Below are positions 1 through 12,415 of a stretch of 64,000 bases of DNA, piece after piece (positions within the stretch are counted from its first letter, which is position 1; each line of letters begins with the position of its first letter). The stretch is from Thermothielavioides terrestris NRRL 8126 (taxonomy: Eukaryota; Ascomycota; Sordariomycetes; Sordariales; Chaetomiaceae). Below the pieces are notes generated by a model, which had not been told where the DNA came from, made no database searches, and saw nothing but the letters and a program-made list of their open reading frames with translations. The stretch covers positions 2,976,001 to 3,040,000 of the forward strand of contig NC_016461.1 of NCBI RefSeq assembly GCF_000226115.1, read 5' to 3'. Made by a program: the position numbers and the translations under genes.

Positions 1-1403
1 CTGGAGCTGGCGGTAACTTGCTGAGAGGGGAGAGGGGATGTGTGTGGGATGCGTCCCTGTGCTCACGGCAGCAGGGTGCCGATAGGAACAGCATGTCATC
101 ATCCCGACTTTTCGAGGGTCCTTGAGCTGGGAGTTGCCAATCAGCGTGGCGGACTTTTGGCGTCATTGTGCCGATCATCAGGCGCCTTGGCAGCACACGC
201 TGCACCCTGACTTACCCGAAGGAGCCACGACCCCAGTCTTCCGACACGGGTGGGGTGGCCCCTGCCTGAGGCGAAAAGGCGCAGCGCACAGCGTGACCAA
301 CGCGAACGTTCAGCGTGTGGGGAAACCCGACCTCGATTTGGAAATTACGTCTTTTCCGGGAGCGTGGGACCATCGAAACGCCCAAAACCGAATCGTGGCC
401 GATCAACCTTGTCGGGAAAGCAGCCCTTCCCGCCACGCGTCGCTCGCTTCGGTGTTTCAGTAAACCTTCTTTCGCTTCCTGGCGTTTCGAACCGGTGCCC
501 CGGAGCATTGAAAGGCTGCCGTGCGAGGGAAGCAAAGCCCCCAAACCGTGCGGCACCGCTTGTGCCCGGCGCGCCGTTGCGAGCGACCGATCGACGTCCC
601 GCCTTCCGCAGACAGCATCCCAAAACAAGTCCCGTTTCTCCGCCCCTGTGACCACACCGAGGCTCGCGGCAGTGGAAACAGGACGCAGAAACCCACCTCC
701 TGACCAACCCCCGTCGCCTGCCCAAGAGGCCCGACCGAGCACGTCCAACTGCTCCCACCCTTCTGCGGCCGCCCTCTTTGCGCGACCAAGTGTTCCGCAG
801 TTCCTCCCGGCCGACCCCGGCAGCCCACTCGCACTGCGCCGTATTTTACACCACTGAACGCTGTCGCCGTTAACGGTCACCTGTTGCTGCCCTGAGCGGC
901 CAGCCTCTGCCGTCTGTGGTGACCGCCGAGGGCGTTTCGCCGAATTACTGTGTATTGGGTGACTGACGTCTGTCGACGCCTGCTGGCGGCGGTCCCAGCC
1001 GGTCCCCCGACTCCACGAGCAAGGACCCGGACCCCGGCCGAAGACCCACTGTCGCCTCGCTGCCCACAGCGACTGTGAGCTGTCTTTTGCGCGACCCCTC
1101 AAGAGGTTCCGCCCACACATTTGCGGCCTCCTGCCCTCCTCAATCCTCGGACCGCCCTGAACTCGCCCCTCCGCGCGCCCGTGATCTGACGCCCAACTCC
1201 TGGACGGCACTCAGCCCTGCGCCACCCGGAGTGTTGGACGGTGGCAGCAGCGAGTTTGTTGCGCCGTCTCCATCCGGAGGAACCTAATATTCTCTTTTGC
1301 TCATGTCGCTCAGCAAGAGATCGCCTATTATCTATCCCTTGGAATCATCTCCACGCTCGTTCGCAGCCTTAATCGACCGACCGGTCACGGCCCACCATAA
1401 TCC
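1..1403. other. Upstream region, no supported gene
   Basis: GC-rich sequence upstream of the coiled-coil gene. Several overlapping open frames exist on both strands (one of about 330 codons on the minus strand, 212-1210), but their translations are Arg/Gly/Pro/Ser-rich and look like shadow frames of GC-rich DNA. The stretch from about 600 to 1300 is C-rich on the plus strand, which would suit a 5' leader or promoter of the gene starting at 1404. No RNA gene or repeat was seen. Confidence 0.5.
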
Positions 1404-1946
1404 ATGATGGGAGACACCAGTCCGAACAAATCAGCAAGTCCGAATTGGTCGGATTCATCATCGGGGTCCTCCCTCGAACCAACTATTCACTCGCCGGTCC
1501 CCGCGCGGCAACAGCTGCCGAGCCGGAAGAGCAGCGGCACCGTAATTGAGCCCCGCGACTCGTCTGCCGTCGGTCCCATTGAGCTGCAGGTCGGGCCGGA
1601 TGACGCGGGCTCCATGAGCCCGAGGAGAACGAGCGAGGATATCCAGACACTCAGCAAGGAGGCGCGAGAAGAACTGCAAAGGTGAGTCGGAGCAGGCCGC
1701 GTTGATTCCCCGCCCGCAACAGATAACCTGGGGCGAGCGCTACAAGAGAAACCGGCCGGGCTGACAACTGCACAAAGGCATGCCAAAGCATTGCAAGAAT
1801 CCCTCATCAACCTCTTTAACCGGATTGAGGCGGTCAAGGAGGAACACGACAAGCTCGACAGCCACAACAAGTTCCTGCAAAAGTACATCGGCGACCTGAT
1901 GTCGACGAGCAGGATCACATCGTCCAGCAGCCGAAATAAGAAGTGA
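1404..1946 (+). CDS. Short coiled-coil (SCOC/DUF2205-like) protein
   Basis: Two exons, 1404-1681 and 1778-1946, give 148 aa. The 96-bp intron starts GTGAGT, has a GCTGAC branch site at 1760-1765 and ends AAAG; joining restores one frame across the heptad region. Residues 1-75 are Ser/Pro-rich and probably disordered. Residues 80-140 form a Leu/Ile heptad coiled coil ending in a conserved-looking block (KFLQKYIGDLM). That ending resembles the family of short coiled-coil proteins (SCOC, DUF2205), which act at the Golgi with Arl-type GTPases; this role is family knowledge, not seen here. An alternative CAG acceptor at 1721-1722 fails because it breaks the frame. The family assignment rests on the last 60 residues. 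Confidence 0.7.
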
Positions 1947-3412
1947 ACTACCGAGTCTCGTCGAGCTAGCTTCTTGGGGGAGAGGATGATGGGTCAGCGA
2001 TCGAGCCTGGGCTAGGGAAACGTTGCCGGCCCGGCCAGCCCGAGTCAACGGCAGACACCGTCAGGGTCACGCCGCCGTGCCGTGCAGAAGAATTCCTTTC
2101 CGGCGACACGACGGACCCTACGCCGCCAACATCGCACCGCAGCCCGCCCGTTGCTACGTGCCACCGACAACCGGGGAGTACGACGGGTCGGAGTCCGGCT
2201 GCCGCCGACAACGATCATCGACCACTACCTGACCTGCGGCTCGATCATGCATTCAAGCTAGGGGGTGTCAAATGACGAAGGACATGGAGCCTGCTGGGCT
2301 CCTGATGTAGGGCGCTTCTCAACGTTGGGTACCGACATGCGGTTTTGACTTTTTTCTTCTTTTCACAGTTGCAACTTGGAGTTAGGGTTCATGCGCGAGT
2401 TTGTTTTGATGCCGGCGGAAAGACGTTTATACCACCTTACGCGACTCGATTTCCACGGATTCATTGCGGGGAGCAAGAGATAATTCACCCAGGAACGCAC
2501 TCCTCGTCGGTACAGGCACGGCCAGGGCAACGGATCACTGGCGAACGAACGCGACGAGCAGGGTCCTTCTTGGATGTGGCGCATTTGAAGGACAGGCGTT
2601 GAACGGAAGGGGCTGCTTTTGTTTATCTTCTTTCTTCCCGCAAGCTGGATCAGCGGAGACGGGCTTGTCTTTTCGCGGCGATTACAATAGGTGTCAGCCG
2701 ATTCGTGGTTTTATTATGTAGATACTTGGGAACACGTCATAGTGTTCGTGTTCAGGAGACTCAAAATGCAAGAGACTTCCACATACCGAGCGACTGTTTG
2801 CCTGCCATTTCGCTCCGGAGAGGGGACGGAATCCTTTCCATGTCGAGTCAACAAACGAGTCAACTTTTCGCCCCTGCGTGTCCGCTCCAGGATGGAGAGC
2901 TTGGAAACCCGGAGATTTGTCGCGCGACAAGGTTCATGCTTGACTGACGTCAGGGCCGTGGCGGCCCGGCTCATGAGATAATGATGTAGCCAAGACGGCG
3001 ATCATCAACAGGAGTTTTGCCGGCTACTGCGTTCGGTTATACCAATAGTTCTACCCGTGCAGTGTACCTAAGTATTATCTGCCTTTCATTCCCGTCGCTC
3101 GAATCCCTTCCCAGGCCCAGCCTTGCTCTCCCCGACCGCGAGGCAATCCACAATTTTCCTTGGCCTTGTCTGACACTCTTGTTCTTGACCAGCTGAAGCT
3201 GACGATCGTGGCCAATTCCTGGTCGCTATCTATGTGCCTTTGTGCTGGCAGTGGAGGGGAGGCATGCGTCTTGTTGTCCCCACTACCTACCACCTATCTC
3301 AACGCTTCAACCTTCAACCACGGTGGTTCAGCACTGATCGCCGCATCGAACTGTGCAATTGACGCCAACACAACTCTTCATGATGGTTTACCGTAATTTC
3401 GAGTACGGTATC
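1947..3412. other. Intergenic, nothing recognised
   Basis: About 1.5 kb with only short overlapping frames on both strands, none with a recognisable family, splice structure or codon bias. It ends at the tRNA gene. It probably holds the 3' end of the coiled-coil gene transcript. Confidence 0.5.
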
Positions 3413-3486
3413 GCCGGCGTGGCGCAATTGGTTAGCGCGTCAGACTTTTAATCTGAATGTTGCGAGTTCGAGTCTCGCCGTTGGCG
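3413..3486 (+). tRNA. tRNA-Lys (anticodon UUU), no intron
   Basis: A complete 74-nt cloverleaf can be drawn. The acceptor stem pairs 3413-3419 with 3479-3485 including two G-U pairs, and the discriminator is G3486. The anticodon stem 3440-3444 pairs with 3452-3456 around a 7-nt loop with TTT at 3447-3449. The T arm is GCGAG/CTCGC around TTCGAGT. The A box lies near 3420-3431 and the B box near 3464-3474. The CCA end is not encoded, as expected in eukaryotes. Confidence 0.93.
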
Positions 3487-4015
3487 TTTGCCTGGTCACA
3501 CACAGGTGGTGATAATTTGCAATGTTTGCATGGTGTTTTTGGGCCTGTCCGAGGGTATTGAGCTTTTTTGCCCCTGGCGCGGATGCTCTGATCGGTGTTC
3601 GGTACCCGCATTTTGCTCGCGTGCTTGCCTCGGTTCTTCCCTTCACGGGTCACGCCATCGACGTAAGCCGAGAGAACTGCTATTTTGAGATGCGTCACGC
3701 ACCAGTTGGCCAGGGTACTGCACCCGGCTTGCCTGTCCAGCCGAGGCACTACGCGATGTTGTCTGCAGCTCATCGAGATATCGCCCACCGGCTCCCACCG
3801 AACCAAGTTCTTCAATTTGAACTCGTCACATTCATTTGTTTTTTTTTTCCCCCAAAGAGTTTACTATCCGCAGCCAATTCTCACTCTAGCTAGCCGTGAT
3901 TTACGTAGGGCACTATTGGCAGGGGAAAATATTGGAAGGAGGTGAGGAAGAACATATCGAAGGGCGACAAGGGGAAGAAGTGGACAATATCCACCGGTCC
4001 ACCGACGCAGATGAC

Positions 4016-4053
4016 AAAGAATGGTACTGCTACCAAAAGAATGGTACTGCTAC
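4016..4053. repeat. 19-bp exact tandem duplication
   Basis: The unit AAAGAATGGTACTGCTACC occurs twice head to tail (4016-4034 and 4035-4053). It looks like a simple replication-slippage duplication in intergenic DNA. Confidence 0.9.
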
Positions 4054-4491
4054 CAACTAGCTCGGCAGTTAGAGTTAGCCTCGTGACTAACTGAACCAGA
4101 GCCAACGCAGGTCGTCATGATGTGAGAGTATGTGGGGGCTCAAACACCCTCAAGTTCATCGGTAGGAAGATCGTGACGGAGGCTTCAGGAACGAAAAGCG
4201 CTCCAGGAATCCAACGCGGTGTTGAGGAACGCAGCCTGGGATTTATCCAGCTTCTAGTTCAAAACCACGCCGCTCAGCATCCCTTTCTGGAGGAAAGCGT
4301 CCATTCCCCGCTCGGAACTATGGTTTTTCGCAGATAACACCGCTGCTCTCTCTGCCCAATCTTCAATGCCTTCATACCTATCTGCACCTGCTTGCAGTTG
4401 ATGAGCTGATCCCGGAGGGAGGGTGCGTCGTGCCGTTGTTCGTGGGGAGTTGAGTGTGATGTAGTATCTCGGTAAGGTCATCCGACACAGT

Positions 4492-4558
4492 GAAAAAAAA
4501 ATAAATAAATAAACAAAAAGAAAGAGAGAGAGAGATAAAAAAAAAAGTAAAAAAATAA

Positions 4559-4591
<33 letters not shown>

Positions 4592-4763
4592 ATAAAAAGA
4601 GATAAAAAAGAAGAAGAGAGAGAAGAGAAAAGAAAGAAAGGAAAAGAGGGGGGAAAGAAAAGAGGGGGAAAAATAAAAGAAAATTATAAAAATAGAAAAG
4701 AAAGGAAAGGAAAGGATAGGAAAAGAAAGGAAAAGAAAATAAATAAAACAAAGAAAGGAGAAG
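4492..4763. repeat. Purine-rich low-complexity tract
   Basis: About 270 bp in which the plus strand is almost entirely A and G, with runs of GA, GAAA, GGAAA and A(n). T appears mainly as isolated bases within AAATAAA-type stretches. The minus-strand frame through it encodes Phe/Leu/Ser runs and is not credible as a protein. Such polypurine DNA can form triplexes, but nothing here shows that it does. Confidence 0.85.
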
Positions 4764-5170
4764 TGTAATGAGAGCTTCCAGGAGCTACTGAACGAGACAC
4801 TTCCGTTGCGGAGGCGGTCAACTGGCTGTAGGCGGTGATATCTTCAAAGGATAGTTCTCATTCATGTCAAAGACTGATCAGAAAGCAGACGGCCTATTCG
4901 CCCAGTCTTATGTAGCTGGGCGCTCCATTGACACAGCTGTCACAGCTGCAAGACATATGCGTCCTAATCTTACATGCGCTCTCCACCCATACCCGTGTCT
5001 ATGTCCTTCATGTCCAGTGCCTCCCTGACATCACGAGGTCTTCGGCACCGATTCCATGTGTCCCGTGTGTGCCGTTACAGAAAGAAAAAAAGAGGGGAAA
5101 TAAAACGAAAGAAAAACGTGTACTGGCTAGTTCTCATAACCTGAAAGAGCTCGAGAGAATCGAACGCTCA

Positions 5171-7026
5171 TCATGACGGTCCCTGGAACCGCCTCTGAGC
5201 CCAATATACGGCCACACCAAGCGCCCACAGCCCAATCAAAACGAACGCCTGTGTTGGGGCGAAAATGGCTCCGCGGACGACCACGAACCCACTCACCAGT
5301 GCGAAGATGACGGGGATCAAGACGAGAGGCTTGTAGGGCCGCTCAAGACGTAGCTCGCGGTATCGCAAGATGATGGCGCCGAGAACAGTCAGGAAGAAGA
5401 AGGTGTACTCGCCCAAGCCGTTGAAGGTCAGGAGCGCGCGGAAGTTCCCGAGCAAGATGTAGGCCGCCGAGAGGAGCGTAGACAGGATGATGGCGTTGAT
5501 GGGCGCGTCCGAGTCAGGGGGCTTCTGCGGATCGTCCCGCGAGCTCTCTGGTTCGGTCCCAACTTTGCCCACCACGCTGAGGATGCGAGGGAGCCAGTTC
5601 TGATTTGCTGCGGCCACGGCCATGCGGCCGGCTACAAAAGAGTTTCCGAGCAGAGAGCCGGCGACGACGAGACAGATGAATACGGCAGCCACAATGCCAA
5701 ATCCGGCGCCCAGGAGACGCGTAATGGCGGTCTGGGGGCCCTGTCAGCAGCAGGCACATCTGGGGCGCGGTCGGGGTGAGTTGAACTTACAACCGCCACA
5801 CTGTCCGTGGTTGAGACGACGTCCCACGGTAGCAAGATGTAATAGGCTGCGTTCGCCGTGAGGAAGCACAAGATGATGCTGGGAATGGAGACGTTGATGG
5901 CAAGGGGTAGTTGGCGTGCGGGTGCTGAGAGCTCTGCCGAGATGTAGATCGCCTAAGTGGTGGTCAGCCGGGCTCTGATCAGTTCACTAGGTCACTGAGA
6001 AGCATACTTTGTCCCATCCCGAGTACGCCCACAACGCCGCGTACAAAGCGGCCGACAGATGCCCGAACATCTCCCACTGGCCCAGCCCAGCCCAATGCGT
6101 CACGCTGCCGTCGGGGTTCAAGCTATCCCGGTAGCCGAACCACGGCTTCTTGTTCCAGTCGCCGCCGCCCACCTCCCTGTTGGGGTTGCCGATTTGTAGA
6201 AAGACCACGACTACTCCAGCCAAGACCACGGCGGCGATTGTGATGAACTTGGTAGCGACGAAGAAGTTGTTGAGCCGCGTGCTGGCTTTGGTGCTGATGG
6301 AGTTCGCCACGCCGATAAGCACGAGCACCACGATCGACAGCAGCTTGTGCGCGATCCTGTCCCCTTCCCCGGTCACGCCGGCCGCCGAGTAGATGCTCTC
6401 GATGAAGACGATGCTCAGAATGGCCAGGGTCGCAGGCATGACGGCCACAACCCAGGTCCACGCCGCCAAAAAGCCGAACACGTCCCCGAAGATGTACTTG
6501 AGATACGGCTGCACTCCGCCTGCAGCATCGTTAGCGCCCGCGGGGTTTGGTTCCAACACATCCACCTCGCAAGCCGGTAGACATCCAACATACCTTCCCC
6601 CGGAATCGCCGTGCCCAATTCAGCCATGGTACTCGCCCCCGACCACGCCAGCACGCCCCCGACCAACCACACCACCAGCGCCACGCCCGGCGACGGCACA
6701 TTGGAATCGATCGACCCAGGCGACGTGAACACCCCGCTGCCGATGACGATGCTGACCACGATGGCAAACGCCTCCACCGCGCCGAGGTTGCGCGAGAACG
6801 TGCCCGATCTTCCACTGCCACCGTCAACGCCGACGGCCGTCTCCTCCTCGTCGTCGGCACCCCCTGCTCCGCGGCTCCCACCACCACCACCACCACCACC
6901 GCGGACAACAGCAGCGCCGACCCCGTCCGGCGCCAGAAGGGGCTGCCGCTCGGCAGAGGCTGCTCCGTCGTCGCCTCTGCCCAAAGTGGACAGGCGCGCG
7001 GATGATTGCGCGTCGTGCGCGACCAT
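5171..7026 (-). CDS. Amino-acid permease, APC superfamily (LAT-like)
   Basis: Four exons on the minus strand (7026-6594, 6519-6008, 5952-5791, 5731-5171) give 555 aa. Introns are 74, 55, 59 and the phases agree; two carry a CTGAC-type branch site. Residues 1-80 are a hydrophilic cytoplasmic tail with a poly-Gly run near 43-50. The rest is a typical 12-helix APC transporter: helix 1 has the GSGVFTSPG motif, helix 2 is followed by MAELGTAIP and GGVQPYL, as in L-type (LAT) and methionine permease-like carriers. Expected role is uptake of neutral amino acids across the plasma membrane or an organelle membrane; the substrate cannot be read from the sequence. The start was taken as the first Met before the disordered tail. 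Upstream DNA on the minus strand (7027-8663) holds no gene. Confidence 0.85.
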
Positions 7027-8663
7027 GGTCTCGCGTTGTTTGGGGGGTTTCGTTGGGGGTGATGTTGGTGCAGTGGATGATGGCGAAATCCGCCGGCGAG
7101 CGGGTTGGGACGGGGCCGGCTGTCAGGGCTTGTTAGGAAATTGCCCGCCTCGGGCGGCGGCGGGCTCGGCGGCGGGGTGATGAAGCTGGGAAGTGAAGCT
7201 AATTACACCAACAGAAGCTGTTGGTGATGGTGGCGGTGGTGTTGGCTTGCCGAGTGAGAGGGATGGTTAACGAGGGACGGATAAGCGGGAGTTGCCTCTG
7301 GGACCCACTTCCGGCAGCAGTAGCACGCCATCGGTTGGGGGGGGTGGCGGGGTGCAACACAACGCATGAATAGGCCAACCTTACTGGCTGGGCCGGTCGG
7401 AGTGGATGGATGACGAATGTGAGTCGCCCATTCGTTAGCAAGGCTGCGTAATGTGGGAGAGAAGCTCTACCATCACCGGCGTTGATCCTGATTGGTTGGA
7501 TTCCCGTGTAAGTCGAGGGAGGAGCGGGGAGGAAAGTGAAGTGGGTGAGGTTTGCGGAATTCAATGAAGATGGGGCTGTGAGATGGAGTGTTGTAAAAGT
7601 CGAAGATCTTGACAATTGGCGAGGATAGGGTATGCTTAGGTTCTCAGTGCAAATTGCCGAAAGTCGAAACAACAGAATGCTGGTTCCAGTTGTGACCATG
7701 GTGCTCAGTTGAGGCAATGCATTGGCTAGTACTAATTCCATTACTTACCTTGTTGGCCGTGAACGACTTGCAACCAGATGCACTGGCAAAGAAATGACGT
7801 TAAATGAGGTGTCAAATGAAACGCCTGCGTAGGTAGGTTGTCTTGTTCGTTGTGCACCTGATGGTTAGTTCACCACAATTACATGTCGGATATCGACATT
7901 CCCGGCATGCCACCTCAGTTGGCATAATCACAAGCGGCTGGTAATTCATACCCGGCAGTAAAGACAAACTGAGCTGCCAATCCTGGGCCAAGAGAGTAAG
8001 TCGAGACTTCGACCTTGTTTCCAGAGAAGAGCTACCTCACATAACGGCTTGGCCCAGGCGCGGCCAACCCTCTCGTGAAGCCCTGGACCGGTCACCTGCG
8101 CGGCTAGCATGCACTTCATCGACACAACACACCATTAGGCTATTTGCGTATCAGCGACTTCGCAAGTACCCCGATACGGAGGGGCAATTACTGTCTTGGA
8201 GGCGTGGGTTCGACGCTCGTTCAAGGAACGTGGATCCACATTTAAGTACTTCCTCTCAGAACCTGGGAATCTTGGAAGATTTGACTCTCGTTGTCGACTT
8301 CCTGAATCCAAATAACAGGATTAGAGTTCCGAAAAGACAAGAGAGTGTAGTATGTTCTCCACCGGTGCAATTACTTGGAACGCCAAGGGCGAGCTCGATC
8401 AGGTTGGACAAAACCAAAGTGGAGGCAAGGCGACGTGATGGAAAAGAGAAAGCCAGGCCCATTCACAATGAAATATCATTAGCGAGGAGATCTGCAGAGC
8501 ACAACACCAAACCTGGCGCCTTCTGTCGACAACCATTCTGTGGCCCAACCAATTCCAGGGGTCGCAGCATTCGGGCGAGCAACCCACCTTCTTCCCAGCC
8601 CTCTGAGCAACCGAAATACAGAATCGAGCGCATTATCCACCAGATCATGACAGGCCCGACCTC
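7027..8663. other. Intergenic between two minus-strand transporters
   Basis: No gene supported. A 180-codon minus-strand frame (7199-7741) and a 145-codon plus frame (8230-8667) have no recognisable features. The region should contain the promoter of the amino-acid permease (upstream of 7026) and the 3' end of the sugar transporter transcript. Confidence 0.5.
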
Positions 8664-8834
8664 TTAGGCCACAATTTTCTCGGCGACCCTGCCGTCTTCG
8701 GCGAGGATGACCTTGTCGACCTTGAGCGAGGCCTTGACGGGGTTGGGCTGGTTGTAGACCCACTCGAGCTGCTCGAGGGTGCGGCCCTGGGACTCGACGC
8801 TGTTTTGGAGAGAAGATGGTCAGTGTCCACGGCG

Positions 8835-8894
<60 letters not shown>

Positions 8895-10792
8895 CTACCA
8901 GAAAAGGTACCAGACGATGGACTCGAAAACGTCCCAGCCGACGAAGACGTAGATGTACTTGTATCCGAGGTTGTTCTCGTCCAGGGCGATGGGGCCAGCA
9001 AACTGGTTGATGAAGCCCACCGCGTTGACGATGAAGCCCGAGAGCGCGAGGCCCTTGGCCCGGGTGGTCGTCTCGAGCGCCTCGCTAGGGATGACGCCCT
9101 GCAGGGGGCTGTAGGTGAGACTAAAGATTGCATTAAATATGAAGTAACTGCGTTTGAAGGGTTAGTGAGAGGGTTCATCGCGTCCAGATTTATAGGTGAA
9201 CATGTCCATACGATGCTAGCGCGCCCTGGCCGTACGACAGGTCGAAGTTGCCATTGTTCTCCCGACGCTGCTTGTCGAGGACGGCCGAGAGGCCTGAATT
9301 GGTAGCCAGCGCGACGGCGCACATGAAGGTGCCGATGACGAGCACCTTGCGGCGCGGCAGCCGGTCGGTCAGCGAGGCGGCGGACACGGCGCACACGCAC
9401 GACAGGGCCTGGTTGAGGATGTTGTAGCCAAGCTGCTGCGGGACACTGTCGACACCGATGCCCTTGAAGATGACCGTGTTGAAGTAGCCGAGGCCGTTGC
9501 CGGAAAACTGGCCGAAGATAGAGATCATCAAGACCTGAGCAAGACGCCAGCGGCCGCTGTGCGACATGAGGAACGGCCGGTAGTCCCACCAGGTCTTGTC
9601 GATACCGTCCTGACGGATTCCCTCCCTGAACTCCTCGACCTCAAGGCGGACCAGGCGCGAGTTGGGGTCGCCGTTGCCGTGGTACTTGACGAGGAACGCG
9701 ATAGCCTCGTCCTCGCGGCCGTTGGCCATGAGCCAACGGGGAGACTCGGGGATGAAGAAGACCGAGGTCAGGACTATGACGCAGGCAAAGGCCTGCAGGA
9801 TCATAGGCACGCGCCAGGAGTAGTCGTTGCCCATGTAGTTGGTGCCGAAGGTGACGAGGGCAGCCGGGATGGAGCCGCCAAACCAGCCGCAGTTGTATAG
9901 CCTTGAAACGTTTAGAGATACTATAAACTATAGCGCCACTAAAAACAATAAGGAAATAGGTGAGGTCAACGTACCCCGTACAACGGCCGCGCCAGTGCGG
10001 CGGGGCAACCTCGATCGAGTACGAGGGTGCAGCGACCGTCATGACAGAGATTCCGACACCGAGGACGAAACGGCCAACGACGAGCTGCGCGAATGCCGAC
10101 GCGGTCGAGATGATGATCATGCCGACAATAATAATAATAGAGCCAGCAAACATTGCTTTGCGGCGTCCGTACCAGTCAGCGATGACGGCAGCAAAGGGAG
10201 CGCCAACCATGGCGCCACTGCAAAGCAAACCAAGTCAGTGTCGGCGCAACCTACACCTCAACCCCCCGGGGCACCTCCCAACAAAGACCTACACAGTGTA
10301 GAGCGAGAAGATGACGGAGACACGCGATCCGGTGGAGCCACCAGTCTGGAACTTCTCCTGGAAGGGCTCCATGGCAATGATGGACGTCATGAGGGAACCA
10401 TCGTAGCCGTTGGCGCAGGCACAGCAGAAAGCGATAAAGATAGCATCTGCACAACGCCAAACGGTTAGCAATTTTCCGAAATGTCCGGCGTGGGAACGGG
10501 CGTTTACAGTAGAGATGGAAAGAGGTCTTGCTCCAGGGGTTGATGTTGGCCTCCTTGATAGCGGCGAACAGCTCGGCCTGCTTCCCGTCAGCAACCCCCT
10601 ACCGGCAACGGGCAACCCTCCCTTTCCCGCCCGGAGCTCGAGCAGTTGCCTGGACAAACTCACATTGCGCACCGCCTTCTCCTTGACGCCATCCTTGGGT
10701 GCGTGCGTGACAGGGACGGCCGCCGTCTTGATCTCGGCAGCAGAAGCAGTTGGCTTCTCGCTGTTGATCTGGTCCGACTCGTGCGACGACAT
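8664..10792 (-). CDS. MFS sugar porter (hexose/lactose permease-like)
   Basis: Seven exons on the minus strand: 10792-10664, 10577-10508, 10446-10293, 10217-9975, 9901-9212, 9147-8899, 8799-8664; 556 aa, all phases consistent. Sugar-porter signatures are present: NGYDGSLM in helix 1, the D-x-x-GRR loop between helices 2 and 3 (DWYGRR), GRFVLGVG, PESPRWL near residue 252, and ESQGRTLEQ near the C-terminus in the place of the usual ETKGRTLEE. The N-terminal 45 residues are a polar cytoplasmic tail. Family members are 12-helix proton symporters or facilitators of the plasma membrane; the pattern NCGWFGGS plus FGTNY resembles lactose permease-type fungal members, but substrate is inference. The intron 8800-8898 contains a 54-nt homopolymer. 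Confidence 0.88.
8839..8892. repeat. A54 homopolymer inside an intron
   Basis: Fifty-four consecutive A on the plus strand, so a T54 run on the sense strand of the sugar transporter, starting 6 nt after the GTAGGG donor (8898) and ending about 39 nt before the acceptor. The exact length is uncertain in any assembly because of slippage. Confidence 0.9.
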
Positions 10793-12415
10793 CTTGGCGG
10801 CCGCTCGGGAAGGCAAGAGTCGGGCGGGGAGATTGAGAGAGTGATACGGAGAAGGACGTCGACAGAGGGCGGTGGCATCGCCATACATTTATGGATTGAT
10901 GGCATGGGAAGTTTAATGTGTGTAAACGCAGTTTCCCCAAAAGGAGTGCTCCAATTTCCCGATTGGGACCGGACTGGCTCCCTCCGAGGTCCCAAAGCGG
11001 GAGCAAGGAGGGTAACGCGCGAGCTACATCATGATTGACCCAAAATTCTCCGATCGAATATGGGGACTGGGGTACACCAGGTATGGAGTACACGACAACA
11101 GATCAGCCCGGGGTAAAAGCTGGGGGAAAGGATTGCATTACTGCAGCTCACCAGGCTTTAGTGTCGGAGGTCGCGTGCACAAAGCGAGCAATTGAAATGA
11201 TCAGGAGCCGTCGCTGGCGGAGGTTCGGGCCTCAATTCCTGCTCGCTGCTCGACTCCACGGCGTAACGGTAGGGGATCGAATCGGGAAAAGGTAGCAAGC
11301 CGCAAGCTTCTTCTTTTTGGCTTCTTGCGTGTCCTTCCCGCACCCAGGGGGCTCTACCCGAGCCTCCGGGACCATCCTCGGCTCGAGATCACTTCCGCGA
11401 AACAGATGAACTTCGGGCCCAGAGCCCGCTGAAGCCAAGCGGTAAAGACCCACTCAAACGGTGCGTGGTCCTCGCGTGGTCTAGCCCCTGTGGGTACTGG
11501 GCATACAGGGTGACCTCGCTAAGTGCCACTGCAGCTCGCGGCAGCTCGCTTCCTCCGCACTGCACGTTGCCGGGTCGCACTACACTACCTGACTGCGAGG
11601 GTAGCCCGGGGTAGCGCACTGCTACGATCCTAACGCCCGCACGCATCACAGATCGCCCAACCAGATCAAGCAGTAGCCCCGCTGACTATCCGGAGAACCT
11701 GATCAGCGGTTCCGTCGAGTCGGACGACGCCTGGTCGGTTCGTGGGAGAGGGACCAGGGCCAGCCCATCTCTCGAGGGTCCGCAATCCCCGCATCGTGTC
11801 TCCAAGCCCACGAGGCGTTGTGGTGAAGCTTGAGTTTCGGGAAAGCAGTTGCGACTGGCGTCTTGGGCATCCTTGCTAGCCCCGGAGCTGGCGCCGTTTG
11901 CTGGCACCGTTCGGAGACCAGAAGCGGTGCGCCTGTCTGCCGAGTCCTCGAAGCCGACAGCAGACTAGATGACAAAAGTTGTTGCCGTTGTACCGCTTTG
12001 CATCGTGCTAAGTGATGCCCTAACGAGTTGCCCGCTCACGTTCTGTGATCTGCCGAGTTGCAAGTTGCAAGCAGCCCAGTCAATGGGAAATCGAACGGGC
12101 CAGTGGGGGTGGGGCCGGTCCATATGCTGCTGGAAATCGGACATTCAATGGCGCCGAGGGCAAGAAACCGGGAAGTCGCTGTGGAACGCGACTGCAATGA
12201 CCCTCCTGACTTCCTGAGCCTGGGGCAGACGACTTGGCCAAACAGGAGACCAGCTGCGGCCACTCTTGGCGAAGAACAACTACCTATCCGCAGCATCATG
12301 ACCGCCCCCTCTCCCGGCTGGAATATCCGCTTTTACGCAACAGAAAACGCCTAAAAAGGAACTATAAAAACATCAACAAGGACTCGAAAACACTAGAAAA
12401 TGGCTATCTATGCTC
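10793..12415. other. Intergenic upstream of the sugar transporter
   Basis: About 1.6 kb with only short, overlapping frames. It should carry the promoter of the sugar transporter reading leftwards from 10792. No RNA gene or transposon end was seen. Confidence 0.5.

Larger units (their letters stand above)
3487..5170. other. Intergenic, low complexity in part
   Basis: No gene recognised. It holds a 19-bp tandem duplication (4016-4053) and a purine-rich low-complexity tract (about 4492-4763). Open frames here are short or purely low complexity. Confidence 0.5.

Noticed and set aside
212..1210. 332-codon minus-strand open frame
   Set aside because: The translation is Arg/Gly/Ser-rich with no family features, and equal-quality frames overlap it on the other strand. 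Typical of GC-rich non-coding DNA.
4254..4751. 165-codon Phe/Leu/Ser-rich minus-strand frame
   Set aside because: It is the translation of the purine-rich low-complexity tract, not a membrane protein gene.
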